From assembly GCA_964036315.1 (NCBI GenBank), contig OZ038478.1, positions 149,564,683 through 149,628,682 on the forward strand: 64,000 nucleotides of DNA, read 5' to 3'. Positions 38,452 to 51,176 of this stretch are shown piece after piece. Every line of letters starts with the position of its first letter. Within the stretch, counting starts at the first letter, position 1. The position numbers and the translations under genes were made by a program. The notes under the pieces are model-generated. The model was not told the origin of the DNA, made no database searches, and saw only the letters and a list, made by a program, of their open reading frames with translations. This DNA is from Acanthosepion esculentum (Eukaryota > Mollusca > Cephalopoda > Sepiida > Sepiidae).

Positions 38452-38512
38452 ATTCTGTTGAAGTTTCAGACTCGATGAATTACTTAAATATATATATATC
38501 CGAAATTATATT

Positions 38513-38993
38513 TCAAATATGGTTTTTACGTTGAATTTTATTATACGGCAAATTTTCTTATAAATGAAACTTTTATTCTGAGTAATCTTTTTGGCCATTC
38601 ATGTGCTATAGATAATTTCCATTTTTTTTAATACTTACTTCATATTAATCTTGCTAACCACAAATCTATGGTCATTAACTGAAACGTGTGGCAGACCTTA
38701 AATTTATCACCATTTCATGGACAAGATGCGCACGGTTTGATTAGTTAGGTTGATGGGAAGCGAAACAAATACAAATCATTTTGTGAGGGGTATTCATTGA
38801 GATGCTACAATGACCACCCCTCACTTACAATTTACACTAGATGACCATTGATTCCAGATTAGCAGATTGATTGAACATGAAATTCCAATTGTAATTATTC
38901 AGAATCGTACTTTTTCAGGATGATGTTGGGATTATTTTTATTTTCTTTTATTTTCAGACCTCTTAGAATAATATATAAATCTAAATTTACGAC
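38513..38993. other. No recognisable feature
   Basis: AT-rich unique-looking sequence. Confidence 0.5.
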
Positions 38994-38994
38994 A

Positions 38995-39037
<43 letters not shown>

Positions 39038-39054
39038 ATATATATATATATATA
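38994..39054. repeat. (CTAT)n/(AT)n microsatellite
   Basis: About ten CTAT units followed by AT units. Confidence 0.98.
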
Positions 39055-39184
39055 TTTTAAGACATTTATATATTTATACATTCTTTTTTATAGATACAAA
39101 TATTTAAGTAAATGTTCTGTTTTATAATAAACAGTATTAGTAATATGTACTGAATTTCCGAGAAATTTTCATAGAAAATATTCG

Positions 39185-39266
39185 TCCTCCGGCAGGAATC
39201 GAACCTGTATCCTATACGGAACCGTCATATAGCCTGACGTGCCGTAACTGATCGAGCCACGGATGA
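39185..39266 (-). tRNA. Class II tRNA-like sequence (Ser/Leu type), probably pseudogene or SINE head
   Basis: On the minus strand an 82-base cloverleaf can be drawn. Acceptor strands TCATCCG and CGGAGGA pair at 6 of 7 positions. The D-arm region is TGGCTCGATCAGTTACGGC. The anticodon stem is a perfect 5 bp, CGTCA/TGACG, with the 7-base loop GGCTATA. A short variable arm is TCC/GGA. The T arm has CAGG/CCTG around TTCGATT. The variable arm and overall order fit a class II (serine-like) tRNA. The anticodon loop lacks U33, and the D stem is weak, so a working tRNA is unlikely. No downstream terminator run is obvious. Confidence 0.6.
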
Positions 39267-39269
39267 TCG

Positions 39270-40509
39270 TTCGTTTAGCAAGGTCGATTCTACTGCTTTT
39301 AAACATCAATCTTACATGAATCTCTCATGTGCATTGATACCTGCTCAAAACAACAGTGATATAATTCTGTTTGAGATTAAATGCTTTCACAGCTGTAAAT
39401 TGTAAAGTAATAATCCTATGCTGTCTACGCTCTAACCCAACTCTTGAATACATGACATTCGCCTTGTCACGCATGTCCTCTCAGTGAATATAGTAAATCA
39501 CTGCATTCTTCCTTGCTTCTGTACACATATAAACAATGTGTCACGTGCTCAATGTCTCCGGCAGTAAATCGATTCACTAAAGATAGACACGGTAATCTTA
39601 GTACGCGTTATTAGATTATAAAGATCGATATGTTTTTTATTTTAATATAATTCGTCCCAACGTCGTATCTTAAATATGTCTCTGTAACAATTTTCTTGTC
39701 CATTGTTTTAGTTTGACAAGCGTGACAATACTATTTTCTATTTATTTATTCAGAGACAATAAAAATGATTACATTATTACATATCGCATTCTTTTTCTTT
39801 GTTTTAGTTATTCCTCTGAAAAGAAGTTGACAATATGGCCGCCAACAAGTTCAACTGTTACTTTCTCTCATTTGAATTCATCCGTCTTTCATTTTTCTTA
39901 TTCTTTTAGATTTTTCTTTTTTTGTTAAGTTGCGTCTAAGAAAAATGTTATTTCTTTCTTTCATGAATTGCGTGGTAGTTATTGCTTTGTTCGAAGAGAA
40001 CAAATTTTGCTTAATGTGCAACATGTTATTACAGCCCACCCCCCACCGCGAAACGTCAAGTTATCTCTCTATTTCTTAAAAACATTGCGATTTCCATAAT
40101 CGAGCTTTCCCAAACTATGCATGGAAGAATTCTTTTAGTGACAGACAAGATTTAAAAAAAACAATAATGATTTGGGAAATTGTTAATACACCTAAGCATT
40201 TGAATTTCTTAAATAATTTATTGATGTTCGCGCTTACACTTACATAAGGGAATCACACTCATATTTGGGCAACCCACATGTTAATAATATTGTTTATCAG
40301 AATATATGTAGGTAATATATGTACGGACAATTACTGCGACCATATCACCCCGTACAGCTGGCCACATAACTCTTTGGTATTTCAAGATATCTTTGTGTAA
40401 CTTTGGTAAATATATCTGTTAAAATGAGACGTCAGTGTTTTTTATATTTTTTTCATTTTCGCGTTATTTAGACGATAATTTGGACATCGCTATTTTTGTG
40501 ATTCTATGC
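39270..40509. other. No recognisable feature
   Basis: AT-rich sequence. The Phe/Ser-rich frame at 39713-39928 is composition noise. Confidence 0.5.
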
Positions 40510-40554
<45 letters not shown>

Positions 40555-40555
40555 C

Positions 40556-40587
<32 letters not shown>

Positions 40588-40597
40588 ACGTATGTAT

Positions 40598-40671
<74 letters not shown>
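40510..40671. repeat. Compound (TA)n/(TG)n/(CA)n/(TA)n microsatellite
   Basis: Alternating TA, TG, CA and TA runs. The TG and CA blocks can pair, so the whole tract is also a loose inverted repeat. Confidence 0.96.
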
Positions 40672-40677
<6 letters not shown>

Positions 40678-40999
40678 TATAATAAAGAGAAAAACAATAA
40701 GATATATAACTTGGTGTTCTTATTAATATTTTTATTTTTACAAAACAGTGTCTAATGCCAATCTACAGAGCATAAATATAAATTTACTAATTTAAAATTA
40801 TGCTTCCATTGCTACACAGAAATTACCATGTTTCAAAATCAGAAACTAAACGCTTTAAGTTTCAAATTCAATTATAGAATTAAGTTAAAATCAGTGCGAC
40901 ATTTATTATTAATAGGACAGTTATGAGGATTTCTTCAGTTACATATTTTTGTTTATCTTCATCTCTTTTTATTATTATACTGTCTGAATTTCTTGGGAC
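40672..40999. other. No recognisable feature
   Basis: AT-rich, possibly the decayed 3' part of the minus-strand Penelope-like element that follows. Confidence 0.45.
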
Positions 41000-41990
41000 T
41001 TGGTCTATGCGTTTATTCAAGGTATTAGGATTATGTTTCTTAATTATTTTTTCTATTTTTTTCAGTATAGCTGTAACTTTGTTTTAAGGTATTTTTTATT
41101 GAAATTAGTACCGGGTTTACTAACTTTAGGAAAATGTTTAACGATTAAAGCAAGGAATTTTTCTCCTAATTTATTCTTTACCATTTGGTTGTATGGGGGT
41201 GTCTACCAAATTATTTTTCTACTACTTTTTTATGCTTTCCATTTCCATTTTTTATTTAAGTTAATTTTTGGCTTTTGTATTCACTATTTTTAGAGCTTTA
41301 GTTTTTATATTAATATGTTCATAGAACATCTTCTTATTTGCTGAATTTGTACTTATTCTTTTTTTAGAGATAAAGGTATATGCTTAATTATATATGGAGG
41401 ATGATTAGATTTAGGGTGTATATATAAAGGATTGGTATTGGGTTTTTTATAAGGTATGTATGCATTTTTCATTAAATCTAATGTTATATCAAGGAAGTTT
41501 AACTTTTTCAATTTAGTGCTCACAGTAATTTTTAAGTTCATGCATTTAAATTCTCTATATAATATCTTTCTAATTTTATCGATTTCAAAGTTAGTAGAGA
41601 AGAACATCGTCTCTGTATAATCCAATGTCAGTTATATTTATTTCACGATATGCTGTGAGAGTTTATAATATTAAAAGACCTATAAGGTCAGAAGACTCAC
41701 CTGAGTTTAGTGACCCCATTGTTATGGCAAAGTGGTCTTAAGAATGTTTTATCCATTGCTCACCCTTAGGTATCAGTATGGATTTTTTCACATTTATAAT
41801 CATGCTCTTTTCTTCTTTCGTTACATCCGTGTACTGGGTAGCAAATTCCAACGCATTCATGAAATTACTTTTGGTATTGATTGATTGTAATTTTCAATAT
41901 GAAACTGCATTAACTTATATTTCGTTTTATCGTTGATATCAGTAAACCTGTTTTCTTACTTATTTAGTATTAATCCAAAGTTTCAACCCT
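41000..41990 (-). pseudogene. Penelope-like RT fragment, decayed copy 3
   Basis: The minus strand, read from about 41985 down, gives KYKLMQFHIENYNQSIP, resembling the QFDI.EFYPSI palm block. NALEFATQYT follows, then a decayed MGS block (MGSLNSGESSDLIGLLIL, normally MGS.DGAE....L.GL). An open 90-codon stretch (41625-41353) holds LNFLDITLDL, YKKPNTNPLYIH and SNHPPYI, all standard PLE motifs. Lower down, NKLGEKFLALIVKHFPK continues the family to about 41050. The GIY-YIG region is missing. The plus-strand Phe-rich frame at 41000-41293 is its shadow. Confidence 0.85.
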
Positions 41991-42429
41991 AGGTTTTCTT
42001 TAATTAACACTTCAAAACTAGAAAGAGTTACTCAACAGCCACCACGATCATATTGTCCCTTATGTATCATAGGATATTTCCTTTGTGCAAATGCGGAGAT
42101 AAGACCCATCTCTCTAATTAAGGAATTATTATAGCTATTTTCACTGCCTTACGTACATTCTACCCCCACTTTGGTAATAGCTAGTACAGCCTTCCCTGCT
42201 TTCTCTTCATTGTGAGCCCTTATGTGTTTTATAGTAATACTAATAGCTTGCATTATTTTGATAAAGCCCGCATCGCCATCTTTTACTACTGACTAACTAA
42301 TATTTTTTTAAACTTGGGCAAAATAGCCTTTACGAATGCTGTACTAATTCGTAATCTCCAAAACGGGATTCATATTTTTGGACAACCTGATACACTATTA
42401 TTCCTTTTAGGTGTACTTCACTTTTTCTG
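41991..42429. other. Junction region, unassigned
   Basis: Decayed sequence between a PLE fragment and a Gypsy fragment. Minus-strand words such as KHIRAHNEEKAGKAV are protein-like but not assignable. Confidence 0.4.
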
Positions 42430-43230
42430 ATATTTAGCAGTTGAGTCTTATCTACGCTTCATTACATTGAAGCCAATGCCTATCTTGTATCGTGACTGCT
42501 CCTTCCAACTCAACGGGAAGATGTACTCTTCCTAATAACTTAATTTCCCTTAGGTCTCCTTGAAATATTTTTTGTTTAGTAATATCTAGCTCTTCGTTCC
42601 TCAATCCTAGTTTAATGTAATCCCTAGATCTAACTATTGATGCTCCTGTATTTATTAATGGCGTAATTTCCTTCCCAACCCACCAACGTTGCCTTATATA
42701 TTAAATCAGCATCCTGACCGAACAGAATTTTTCTACCACTACTGCTAGATCGATCATGGCCCCAATGTTTCCATTGAAATATGATCCCCCTCTTTCCATT
42801 ACAGGCCATCCCATACCTTGCACGTTTCTTTGGGAAGACTCAACTCTCTCAACCAGTTTATGACTCATTTATTCCAGTGTAAATAATTCTGCAAGTGTTG
42901 TGGGGGGATACCCCAACTGTATCTGTCATTACACATATGTTTCTATTCGCGTCCGTATAATACTCCACCAGTTGGGTTTGGACCGCTTTTCCATCTCTAA
43001 GTACAGCATCCTTAAAGGCTATTTTGCCCAAGTTTAAAACTTTACTTGCTAGTTCGGACAATGTTTCCCTCTTACCCTGTCTATTTCTAACTAAGTCTCA
43101 GGCAGCAACAGCCGCGCTTACATATTCTCCGTATTTCGTTAGCTGTATCAAGAGATCCGTTCAGCTAGCTTCAGGGTTTTCGTCTAGGAACAATTCTATA
43201 TATTCGGAAAAAATGACATCAAAATAATCA
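42430..43230 (-). pseudogene. LTR retrotransposon gag-protease fragment (Gypsy-like)
   Basis: On the minus strand an open 67-codon piece (43061-42858) reads SELASKVLNLGKIAFKD followed by VQTQLVEYYTDA. This resembles the tail of a Gypsy-type gag, where ..TL.ELA.R...L...AF precedes the nucleocapsid. Upstream frames give SEYIELFLDE and KYGEYVSAAVAA. About 300 bases downstream ITPLINTGASIV (about 42632-42670) matches the aspartic protease DTGAS motif, with Asp changed to Asn. HLPVELEGAV follows. RT, RNase H, integrase and LTRs are absent here. Frameshifts and stops are present. Confidence 0.65.
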
Positions 43231-43289
43231 TATGCTAATTTAATAATTACTCACGACGTTTGATGTTGTATTATAGCTTTCTTTTTCAG

Positions 43290-43838
43290 TGCTTCAATAC
43301 AAGCCTGAAATTTCGAATACTTTCAAGAATATATCGGAATCCGGTCGTCAAGTGTTTCATTATGAACTACTACCAACGGGCCAAACGGTCACTGGAGACC
43401 TATACCCTCAGTAATTTCAACGTATGCAACAGGCATTGCGCCAGAAGGAGCCAGCTCTAGTGAATCGCAAAGGTGTGCTTTTCCTCCATGACAACGCCAG
43501 GTCTCATGACGCGAACTTGGGTGGAAGACTTTGTGCCATCCACCTTATTCACCTGAACTTGCGCCATCCGATTGCCACCTCTTCCACTCCCTGGATAATC
43601 ATCTTCGGGAGAAATCCTTCACCAATGAAGCAGACTTGCGCAAAGCCCTCACGGATTCCTTTGCATCACCCCCCCCCCCCCGAGTTCTACCGCAAGGGTA
43701 ATGAACAGCTGAAGTCACGTTCGAAGAAAGTGCTGGATGCCGATGGCGATTACTTCGAAGACTAAATTAAGTTACACATATTAGGATGCGTTTTCTTTTT
43801 TCCTTTAAAAACGGACAGAACTTTTTTGGTTACCTTGT
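43290..43838 (+). pseudogene. mariner transposase C-terminal half with right terminal repeat
   Basis: The plus-strand translation in changing frames gives HYELLPTGQTVTGDLYPQ, then RQKEPALVNRKGVLFLHDNARSHDA (second catalytic Asp, about 43450-43510). Next is HPPYSPELAPSD (third motif, with Asp changed to Glu), SLDNHLREKSFTNEADLRKAL, and EFYRKGNEQLKSRSKKVLDADGDYFED ending at 43765. This is the C-terminal half of a mariner transposase of the Hsmar1-related type. An inverted-repeat end with CGGACAGAACTTTTTT lies at about 43811-43838. The 5' half is missing. A run of 14 C at about 43668-43681 sits within it. Confidence 0.85.
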
Positions 43839-43916
43839 AATATTACTATCTAGAAAAGAAAAAGAAAATATCCCGAAATAAATAAATAAATAAATAAGGA
43901 GAAATTCGTTAAATAG

Positions 43917-44100
43917 ATCATATTCCCCCAACAAAAACGCACAACATGCACACATAAAGGCCAAATACATTGGTCGGACCACTCACATACATACATACAC
44001 TCATACGAAGGTATCTATGGAAACGAATGTATATACGCACATACAAATACAAGTAGACACCACAAAATCACACACTCGAACCCTAGACAACATAGGAAGT

Positions 44101-44155
<55 letters not shown>

Positions 44156-44175
44156 TTTTTGTGTGTATATGTGTT

Positions 44176-44254
<79 letters not shown>

Positions 44255-44263
44255 GTGTCCATA

Positions 44264-44296
<33 letters not shown>

Positions 44297-44792
44297 TTGT
44301 ACTAATTCATTGCAATAAGTGAGTGCGTACGTATGGAGAGAGAACATACATACACATACAAGCTTAAACGAACACACAATACTCACAAATGAAAATACAT
44401 CTAAGAACATGCAGGGGTCAGTAAAAGATAAGAATACAGATATCTTTCCCACCCTCTCTCGGACCAATCTTGTTTTATTACCCTTTAAGCAAAAGAACCT
44501 TGTTACCACCAGTCCAAAAAAGACATTGGTGTCGCTACTAACACCCCACAAAAAAGAGAATGCTTAACATCGAAATCCATAAGGAAAATTAATTCATTTT
44601 AATATAATATGGAAATATCGAGTTTGTTTGAAGAAGTCCGCCAGACTGTAAACACGTATAGCGAAATTATGGGAAATAATATATAATACATATTTTTAAA
44701 GAATTCCACATTACAACCAAAAATGTTTGCGGATTCTCTCTTCTTTGTGGTGTATACCCATTTCTTTCGTGGGAACAACTATAACATTTTCC

Positions 44793-44795
<3 letters not shown>
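43917..44795 (+). repeat. Dispersed repeat, likely PLE 3' flank, copy 2
   Basis: It shares the order of words seen at 15836-16720 (GGTCGGACCAC, TA/TG tracts, TTTATTACC, CAGTCCAAAA, GAAAATTAATTC, CGTATAGCG, ACAACTATAA). It contains microsatellites at 44104-44152 (TA), 44187-44247 (TA) and 44262-44291 (TG). The large Tyr/Ile/His-rich open frames are microsatellite artefacts. No GIY-YIG sequence precedes this copy. Confidence 0.55.
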
Positions 44796-44796
<1 letters not shown>

Positions 44797-44855
<59 letters not shown>

Positions 44856-44862
44856 TATATAT

Positions 44863-44902
<40 letters not shown>
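44797..44902. repeat. Compound (CA)n/(TA)n microsatellite
   Basis: About 26 CA units then interrupted TA units. Confidence 0.98.
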
Positions 44903-44905
<3 letters not shown>

Positions 44906-47170
44906 TCAGTTATTCGCTTCATATATTATTGCTAATTATGAAGTTGCCATCAGCTTCTTCCGCAGAATTCATGACATTATGCAACACCCGTGAAAATATC
45001 CTCTGATCATGATAATCTCAACTTCAAATCTACAATGTATAAATATCTATCGCAGATATGCTCATAATCTACGCTTACTTCCACCATTTATATACATATA
45101 ACACCCTCGCACATTCGACACTAATGAGTTTATATTGGTCTTTAAATGGGTGTATTATGTTAAAAATGAAAAGAAACACCTCAATTTTTTATGACTTGAT
45201 GTTTTTCTGTGAGTATGCTTTCAAATTTTGCTTAGATGTTCTGATGGCATCACTTCTGGTACGGGAAATTAACATTCAATCTAAGCGTCTCCCTCTTATC
45301 ACATCACAAATGTCCTCATTGTGATGGAATTCTAATGGCTGTGGAGGCTCCTTCAATACAATAAGAATTGCTCTATCTTCCACGGACCCATCTGCTACAT
45401 TTTTATTTGTGGTACGCTGTGTTTTCCTGCTGAAAATGGCCATGTAGACTAGGTGTATCGTAGAAATCCAATGAGTTACGTGCTACTCTATGTTATCCGG
45501 TTATACTACGGCATTTAAACGTACTATGATAAGAAAATAACACCCGTTGCATTACGCTACTGGCAGATGTTGTAAACAAAATTTCATACCAGTCAGGATT
45601 GATCTATACATTCATGATGCCTATGGCATATTATGTTACTATCCTTTAATTACGCAGCAAAATATCCAATCACAGACCAACTGATGTTTTTCTTTTGTGC
45701 AATTTTGATGATGCTAATGGATTAATATCTTGAGTTTTATGTATTAATATATTTTTGCTGTGTCCATCATCTAGGAGTTATGGGTAAAGTAATACTTTAA
45801 AGAGTAGTTATTTGGTTTAAAGTTTGTTTTCAATCATTGTGAATGACATCGAAGATTACCCTCTCTTATATTTCAACAGCAAGTCATCAGAACTCTCAAC
45901 ATTGTCACTCACTGTATTTTTTCTATATATTAAATATATATTCTACAGATTGTGTTTCTCATGAAAATCATAATCGATTGTCAGTTTTCTTTCAATACTC
46001 AGACGCAAAAGTCTCGCATCAACGGCGATGCAGCATTGGAAATGACTGGAATCACCTTTCGTTTCGTAACAGTGCATGAGATAAAGTTCAGGAAATGTTA
46101 AAGAAAATCGTTAAACACCCATGTCCATTGAATTGCTATCACGGAATTGGTTGATTTGACATTTGCATAAAACAGCATCTATTGACGTGTATATAAGTGA
46201 GCAGAGAGTATGTGCGCATATAGACAAAGAACGGATTCATAATTGTTGTGTATGTCCATAAAAATATTTAAGTTTCACCTTCTAATTACAAACATATGTA
46301 TATAAACATAAGATATTATGCATACATGTACACACTGTCACATAAACAAAAGAATATGCGCTCGAACATTTATTTCATTAGGTATATGTACCTAAACTGT
46401 TATAACCGTTATGTTAGTAAACAGGTTTAGGTTTACTTAGATCTGATCTACTTAGTATACTGAGCACTTTGATTAGTTATTTTTACTTTACACGTGTTAG
46501 ATGTTTTTTTTTCTTTGGACTCTGAGCTTGGATTCTGGACGATTGTTTTCGCCTGAATTACATGTTCTTAGTTCTTTCTTTTTTATTCCTTTTTTTCCCT
46601 TGGGTATTGGTTTGTTAATTTACAAGCCAAAACACCTAAGGTTTTTTCAGACGAGTATAATTACTTATATTTATAAGATTATTATTATCCGTTATGTTAT
46701 ATATATTTGTTATCCTGATTTACAACTTCCCTGTGTATTTGCGTTACTCTTAACCTTAATCACAAGTAGTTTCGAAATATCGATTGATAACATTATTTAA
46801 GATGAGAAGAACTCATAGACAGAATTAATCAATAAACAGACGCACATTTTTAATATTCGCAGACGGTTACAAGAATTCTATTCACTGAAAAATAATTGTA
46901 TTTAGTGACACTCATTAATGAGGTTAAACATTCCAAATGCAGAGGTTCATGTTTAGAATGAAAATCGATCATGCAGTATAATGATTGATAAACTGATTTG
47001 TGTTACGTGACTTGTTTTGAAACAGCGATTATACAGCATTGCAAATGTTTCGAATCTTGTCTCTTGAAATTATGATTCCCTGCTTTCTTCCAAGAATTTT
47101 GTTAAACAGAATGATATATATATATATATATATGCATAATATTTTACTCCACTGTACCTTGCTTTTCATG
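44903..47170. other. No recognisable feature
   Basis: About 2.2 kb of AT-rich DNA with a small (TA)n at 47118-47133. Open frames are short and unrecognised. Confidence 0.45.
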
Positions 47171-47200
47171 ATCTGTATAGAATACTAATTCTATACAGAT
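47171..47200. repeat. Perfect 13-bp hairpin
   Basis: ATCTGTATAGAAT (47171-47183), a 4-base loop ACTA, and its exact reverse complement (47188-47200). Confidence 0.95.
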
Positions 47201-47601
47201 ACCAATTTTCTGTTTTTAACCTTGATCCACAAATGAAGAATTGTTCCCAGATATAAACTTTAGGAATACATTTTAGTCTCCGTCTTTATTACTACTCGGG
47301 AAGTATTCTCGTCTGATACATGAAATCTAATCTCCTTTCAGTGATAGAATATTAATCATATAGATGAAAACTTCAACATTTGGCGTAGGTCTGAACCTAT
47401 AGCATTGATAACTATGAAAATCTACCTACCCCAAAGTCATTCGAATCAAGCCCTCCGTATACCAGATACCAGGATGTGCCAGCTGTCATCAGAAGAGAAT
47501 GCGCTCCTTTGGAGAATCTAACTCCCGGTGGATTTTATTGAGCATGGCTTCATTTCCGTGGTGTGAGACTCCGTCAACTGATCTGATTGATAAATTCGGT
47601 T

Positions 47602-47673
47602 ATCATTTATGTAATGAACAAAGGCTTTACACCCTTTGGGAATCATTTTCTGTAATGAACAAAGGCCTTACAC
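47602..47673 (+). repeat. Local tandem duplication, ~40-bp period
   Basis: ATGTAATGAACAAAGGCTTT-type sequence occurs twice (47602-47632 and 47642-47673) with few differences. Confidence 0.85.
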
Positions 47674-47906
47674 TATACGGTGAGGTAAAGATACCTTCTT
47701 TAATACGAAATATATTATTGACGATTTCACTATCTATTTTTTATACAGTAAAATAGTGCAATATTTTCAAATCGAACAAAACATATTTTTCTTGTTTGTT
47801 TTTCTATGACACTGCATATGGGCATTTCCCCAAAAGGAACAGAAAAGGAAATAATTCATTAAGGCATACATTTAATAACAAATTTGTTTCTAGAAGTATT
47901 TAATAA

Positions 47907-47984
47907 ATCTGTTGTACATGATATGTGTTTGATGTCAATATGAAGAACATTAATATAAAACAACAAACACATCTCGTGTACAAC

Positions 47985-47988
<4 letters not shown>
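47907..47988. repeat. Inverted repeat, 25-bp arms, abutting a TA tract
   Basis: ATCTGTTGTACATGATATG with TGTTTG (47907-47931) is mirrored at 47964-47988 with two mismatches around a 32-base loop. The right arm runs directly into (TA)n. Confidence 0.9.

Positions 47989-48046
<58 letters not shown>
47989..48046. repeat. (TA)n microsatellite
   Basis: TA run of about 58 bases. Confidence 0.98.
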
Positions 48047-48048
<2 letters not shown>

Positions 48049-48615
48049 GAAAAGGAGTTTCAGTTTTAAACACCCAATCTCTATAACATGGTGTCGTTTA
48101 TTGTTTTATTTTAATATTGCATTTAAGAAGTATGATTAATGTTATTGGAAATTAAGCAGCCAATTTAATTTGATAAAATAATTACATATTTATTTCTCAT
48201 GTCTGATTGCCATTCTCACCAGACAACACATCGCAATAAACTATGTATTGACCACTTTATTTGTTAAGATCTTTGGAATATATCATGTATACCAGGGAAT
48301 CAATGGAAAAGTTTCAGCTTATATTAGACAGAAAGCATTATATAATCCCAAAAACCGCGAATAAATGAACAATATCTCTTACCTCGTTCATATTCATATA
48401 GACAAAATTGTCACAAAACCCAATGGAAAATATATTAACTGCGATATATAGAATTTTAATAAAAAAAGCGAATTATACACAGTAACCTCATAGATATTTT
48501 CTTTATTCTATTCAGGCATGCCTATATTGTTCACATGAAGATATGTACGTACCAAGAATTAACGCGCATACAAACACTAACGTGTTATACTAATGCTACA
48601 ACAAAAAAAATAAGG

Positions 48616-48616
<1 letters not shown>
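48047..48616. other. No recognisable feature
   Basis: Nothing identified. Confidence 0.5.

Positions 48617-48617
<1 letters not shown>

Positions 48618-48687
<70 letters not shown>
48618..48687. repeat. (TA)n microsatellite
   Basis: TA run of about 70 bases. Confidence 0.98.
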
Positions 48688-49738
<1,051 letters not shown>

Positions 49739-49781
49739 CAAAAAAGACTTACAGGAACTCGGATATAAATTTTGTATTAAT

Positions 49782-50152
49782 TGTTAAGGGTCTCCCCTTT
49801 TCACACAAATGGACTCAAGCAAGTTATACATATACTACTACCAGTGAATACCCGAAGAGTCAAGGAGTCGAGACGGAACGACAGAAGAGTAGTCGAGTTC
49901 AGTAGTAGTAAAATAAGTCACACACAGAGACAGCGGCAAGCGGCACAGTTAGCGAGCCCGTAGACACAGTAAGAAGTCATCAGCGATACTTCAATACCAA
50001 GAATGTATATATGTTAGTGCTACTAACCCGCATTCCTGGATCTACTAACCCGTATTACCAGTTTGTATTATTACGTTAATACATTTATTTTCCTTATCTA
50101 TTCTTGGCGTTTGTTATTTATTGATATCAGATCCATCCCGGAATCCGCAACA
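49782..50152 (+). mobile_element. Solo LTR family A, copy 2 (371 bp)
   Basis: It starts TGTTAAGGGTCTCCCC and ends GAATCCGCAACA. It is flanked by identical 5-bp repeats TTAAT (49777-49781 and 50153-50157). It matches the LTR at 32259-32574 over both ends but has about 55 extra bases in the 5' half (GTCGAGACGGAACG through AGCAGCGG-like sequence). No internal coding region adjoins it. Confidence 0.92.
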
Positions 50153-50157
50153 TTAAT

Positions 50158-50638
50158 ATTGCTGATTTTCTTGTATTATTCCTATTACTAATATTGCCTG
50201 GTTCTCGATGTCAGTAAAAGCCTATATTTCAGGATCAAGAACTGTTTCAAAATATTAACCAATCTTTATTTGGTCAAATCTAATGCTTTTCAAAGTATCT
50301 CCAATGCGCCATCAGACGTTGTACTAGACAACGCGAAGTCATTATATATACAATAAACCAACATTCTTAAAACCCGCAATTCAGACTCTAACAACAAAAG
50401 CTGCCAAGAAAGAAAATTCAAGTAAAAAGGAAAACGAGAAACAATAAATAAATAAAACAATAAAATAATCAACGAACACTTCAAAGAAAAATAAACAAAG
50501 AAACAACATACCTATGGTATAAAACACAGTGGTCAATATCTAAAAACAGAAATGGACCCAGATAGAGCAAATCCTATAATGAGTGACGCAGCTCAAAAAT
50601 ATTCGTCAGACGACATAACTAAAAAAACAGTACTGCGT

Positions 50639-50640
<2 letters not shown>
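50158..50640. other. No recognisable feature
   Basis: AT-rich sequence without named content. Confidence 0.5.
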
Positions 50641-50702
<62 letters not shown>

Positions 50703-50719
50703 ACACACAAACACACACA
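50641..50719. repeat. (CA)n microsatellite
   Basis: CA run with a few interruptions. Confidence 0.98.
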
Positions 50720-50935
50720 GAGGGAGAGAGACATACACACACAAAAACGCATAATCAAACGAACTGTATTCACGCTCACTGCTCAATAAATTAAAGTTTT
50801 AGATTATCCAAACAACGTTTATCTTACTGCTTGTTATGCTATATATTTTCTTAAAAATTTTATGGACCAGGAATATTAGATGAAACTGTAGTCGTTTTCA
50901 TGTTGGTATATTCAAGAAGTTTTCTTTTTGTGGGT

Positions 50936-50936
50936 C

Positions 50937-51035
<99 letters not shown>

Positions 51036-51036
51036 C

Positions 51037-51071
<35 letters not shown>
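50936..51071. repeat. Compound (TA)n/(TG)n microsatellite
   Basis: Long TA run then TG run. A second TG run occurs at 51146-51176. Confidence 0.97.
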
Positions 51072-51176
51072 AAGAAATATAGTCTTAAAATGTGCTATAT
51101 TTATGGGATAAAGTGCTCAATATCAAAGATAGAGCGTGTAATATATATGTATGTGTGTGTGTGTGTGTGTATATAT

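Larger units (their letters stand above)
38029..38512. mobile_element. Large inverted-repeat (foldback) element with a hammerhead ribozyme in each arm
   Basis: The left arm (38029-38274) and right arm (38300-38512) are near-exact reverse complements around a ~25-base centre. Outer ends are AATATAATTTCG on the left and CGAAATTATATT on the right. The left arm has about 40 extra bases of TA-rich sequence near its outer end. The right arm has about 16 extra bases (near 38360-38377). Divergence between arms is low. Each arm encodes a hammerhead core on the strand that reads outward from the centre. There is no coding capacity. It could be a foldback dimer of a hammerhead-carrying retroelement terminal repeat or a retrozyme-like unit; no relation to the PLE copies in this window is demonstrated. 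Confidence 0.9.

Noticed and set aside
39185..39266. Working tRNA gene
   Set aside because: U33 is missing, the D stem is weak and one acceptor pair is mismatched, so it is annotated as tRNA-like only.
41000..41293. Plus-strand Phe-rich frame with apparent membrane segments
   Set aside because: It is the shadow of the minus-strand Penelope-like RT motifs.
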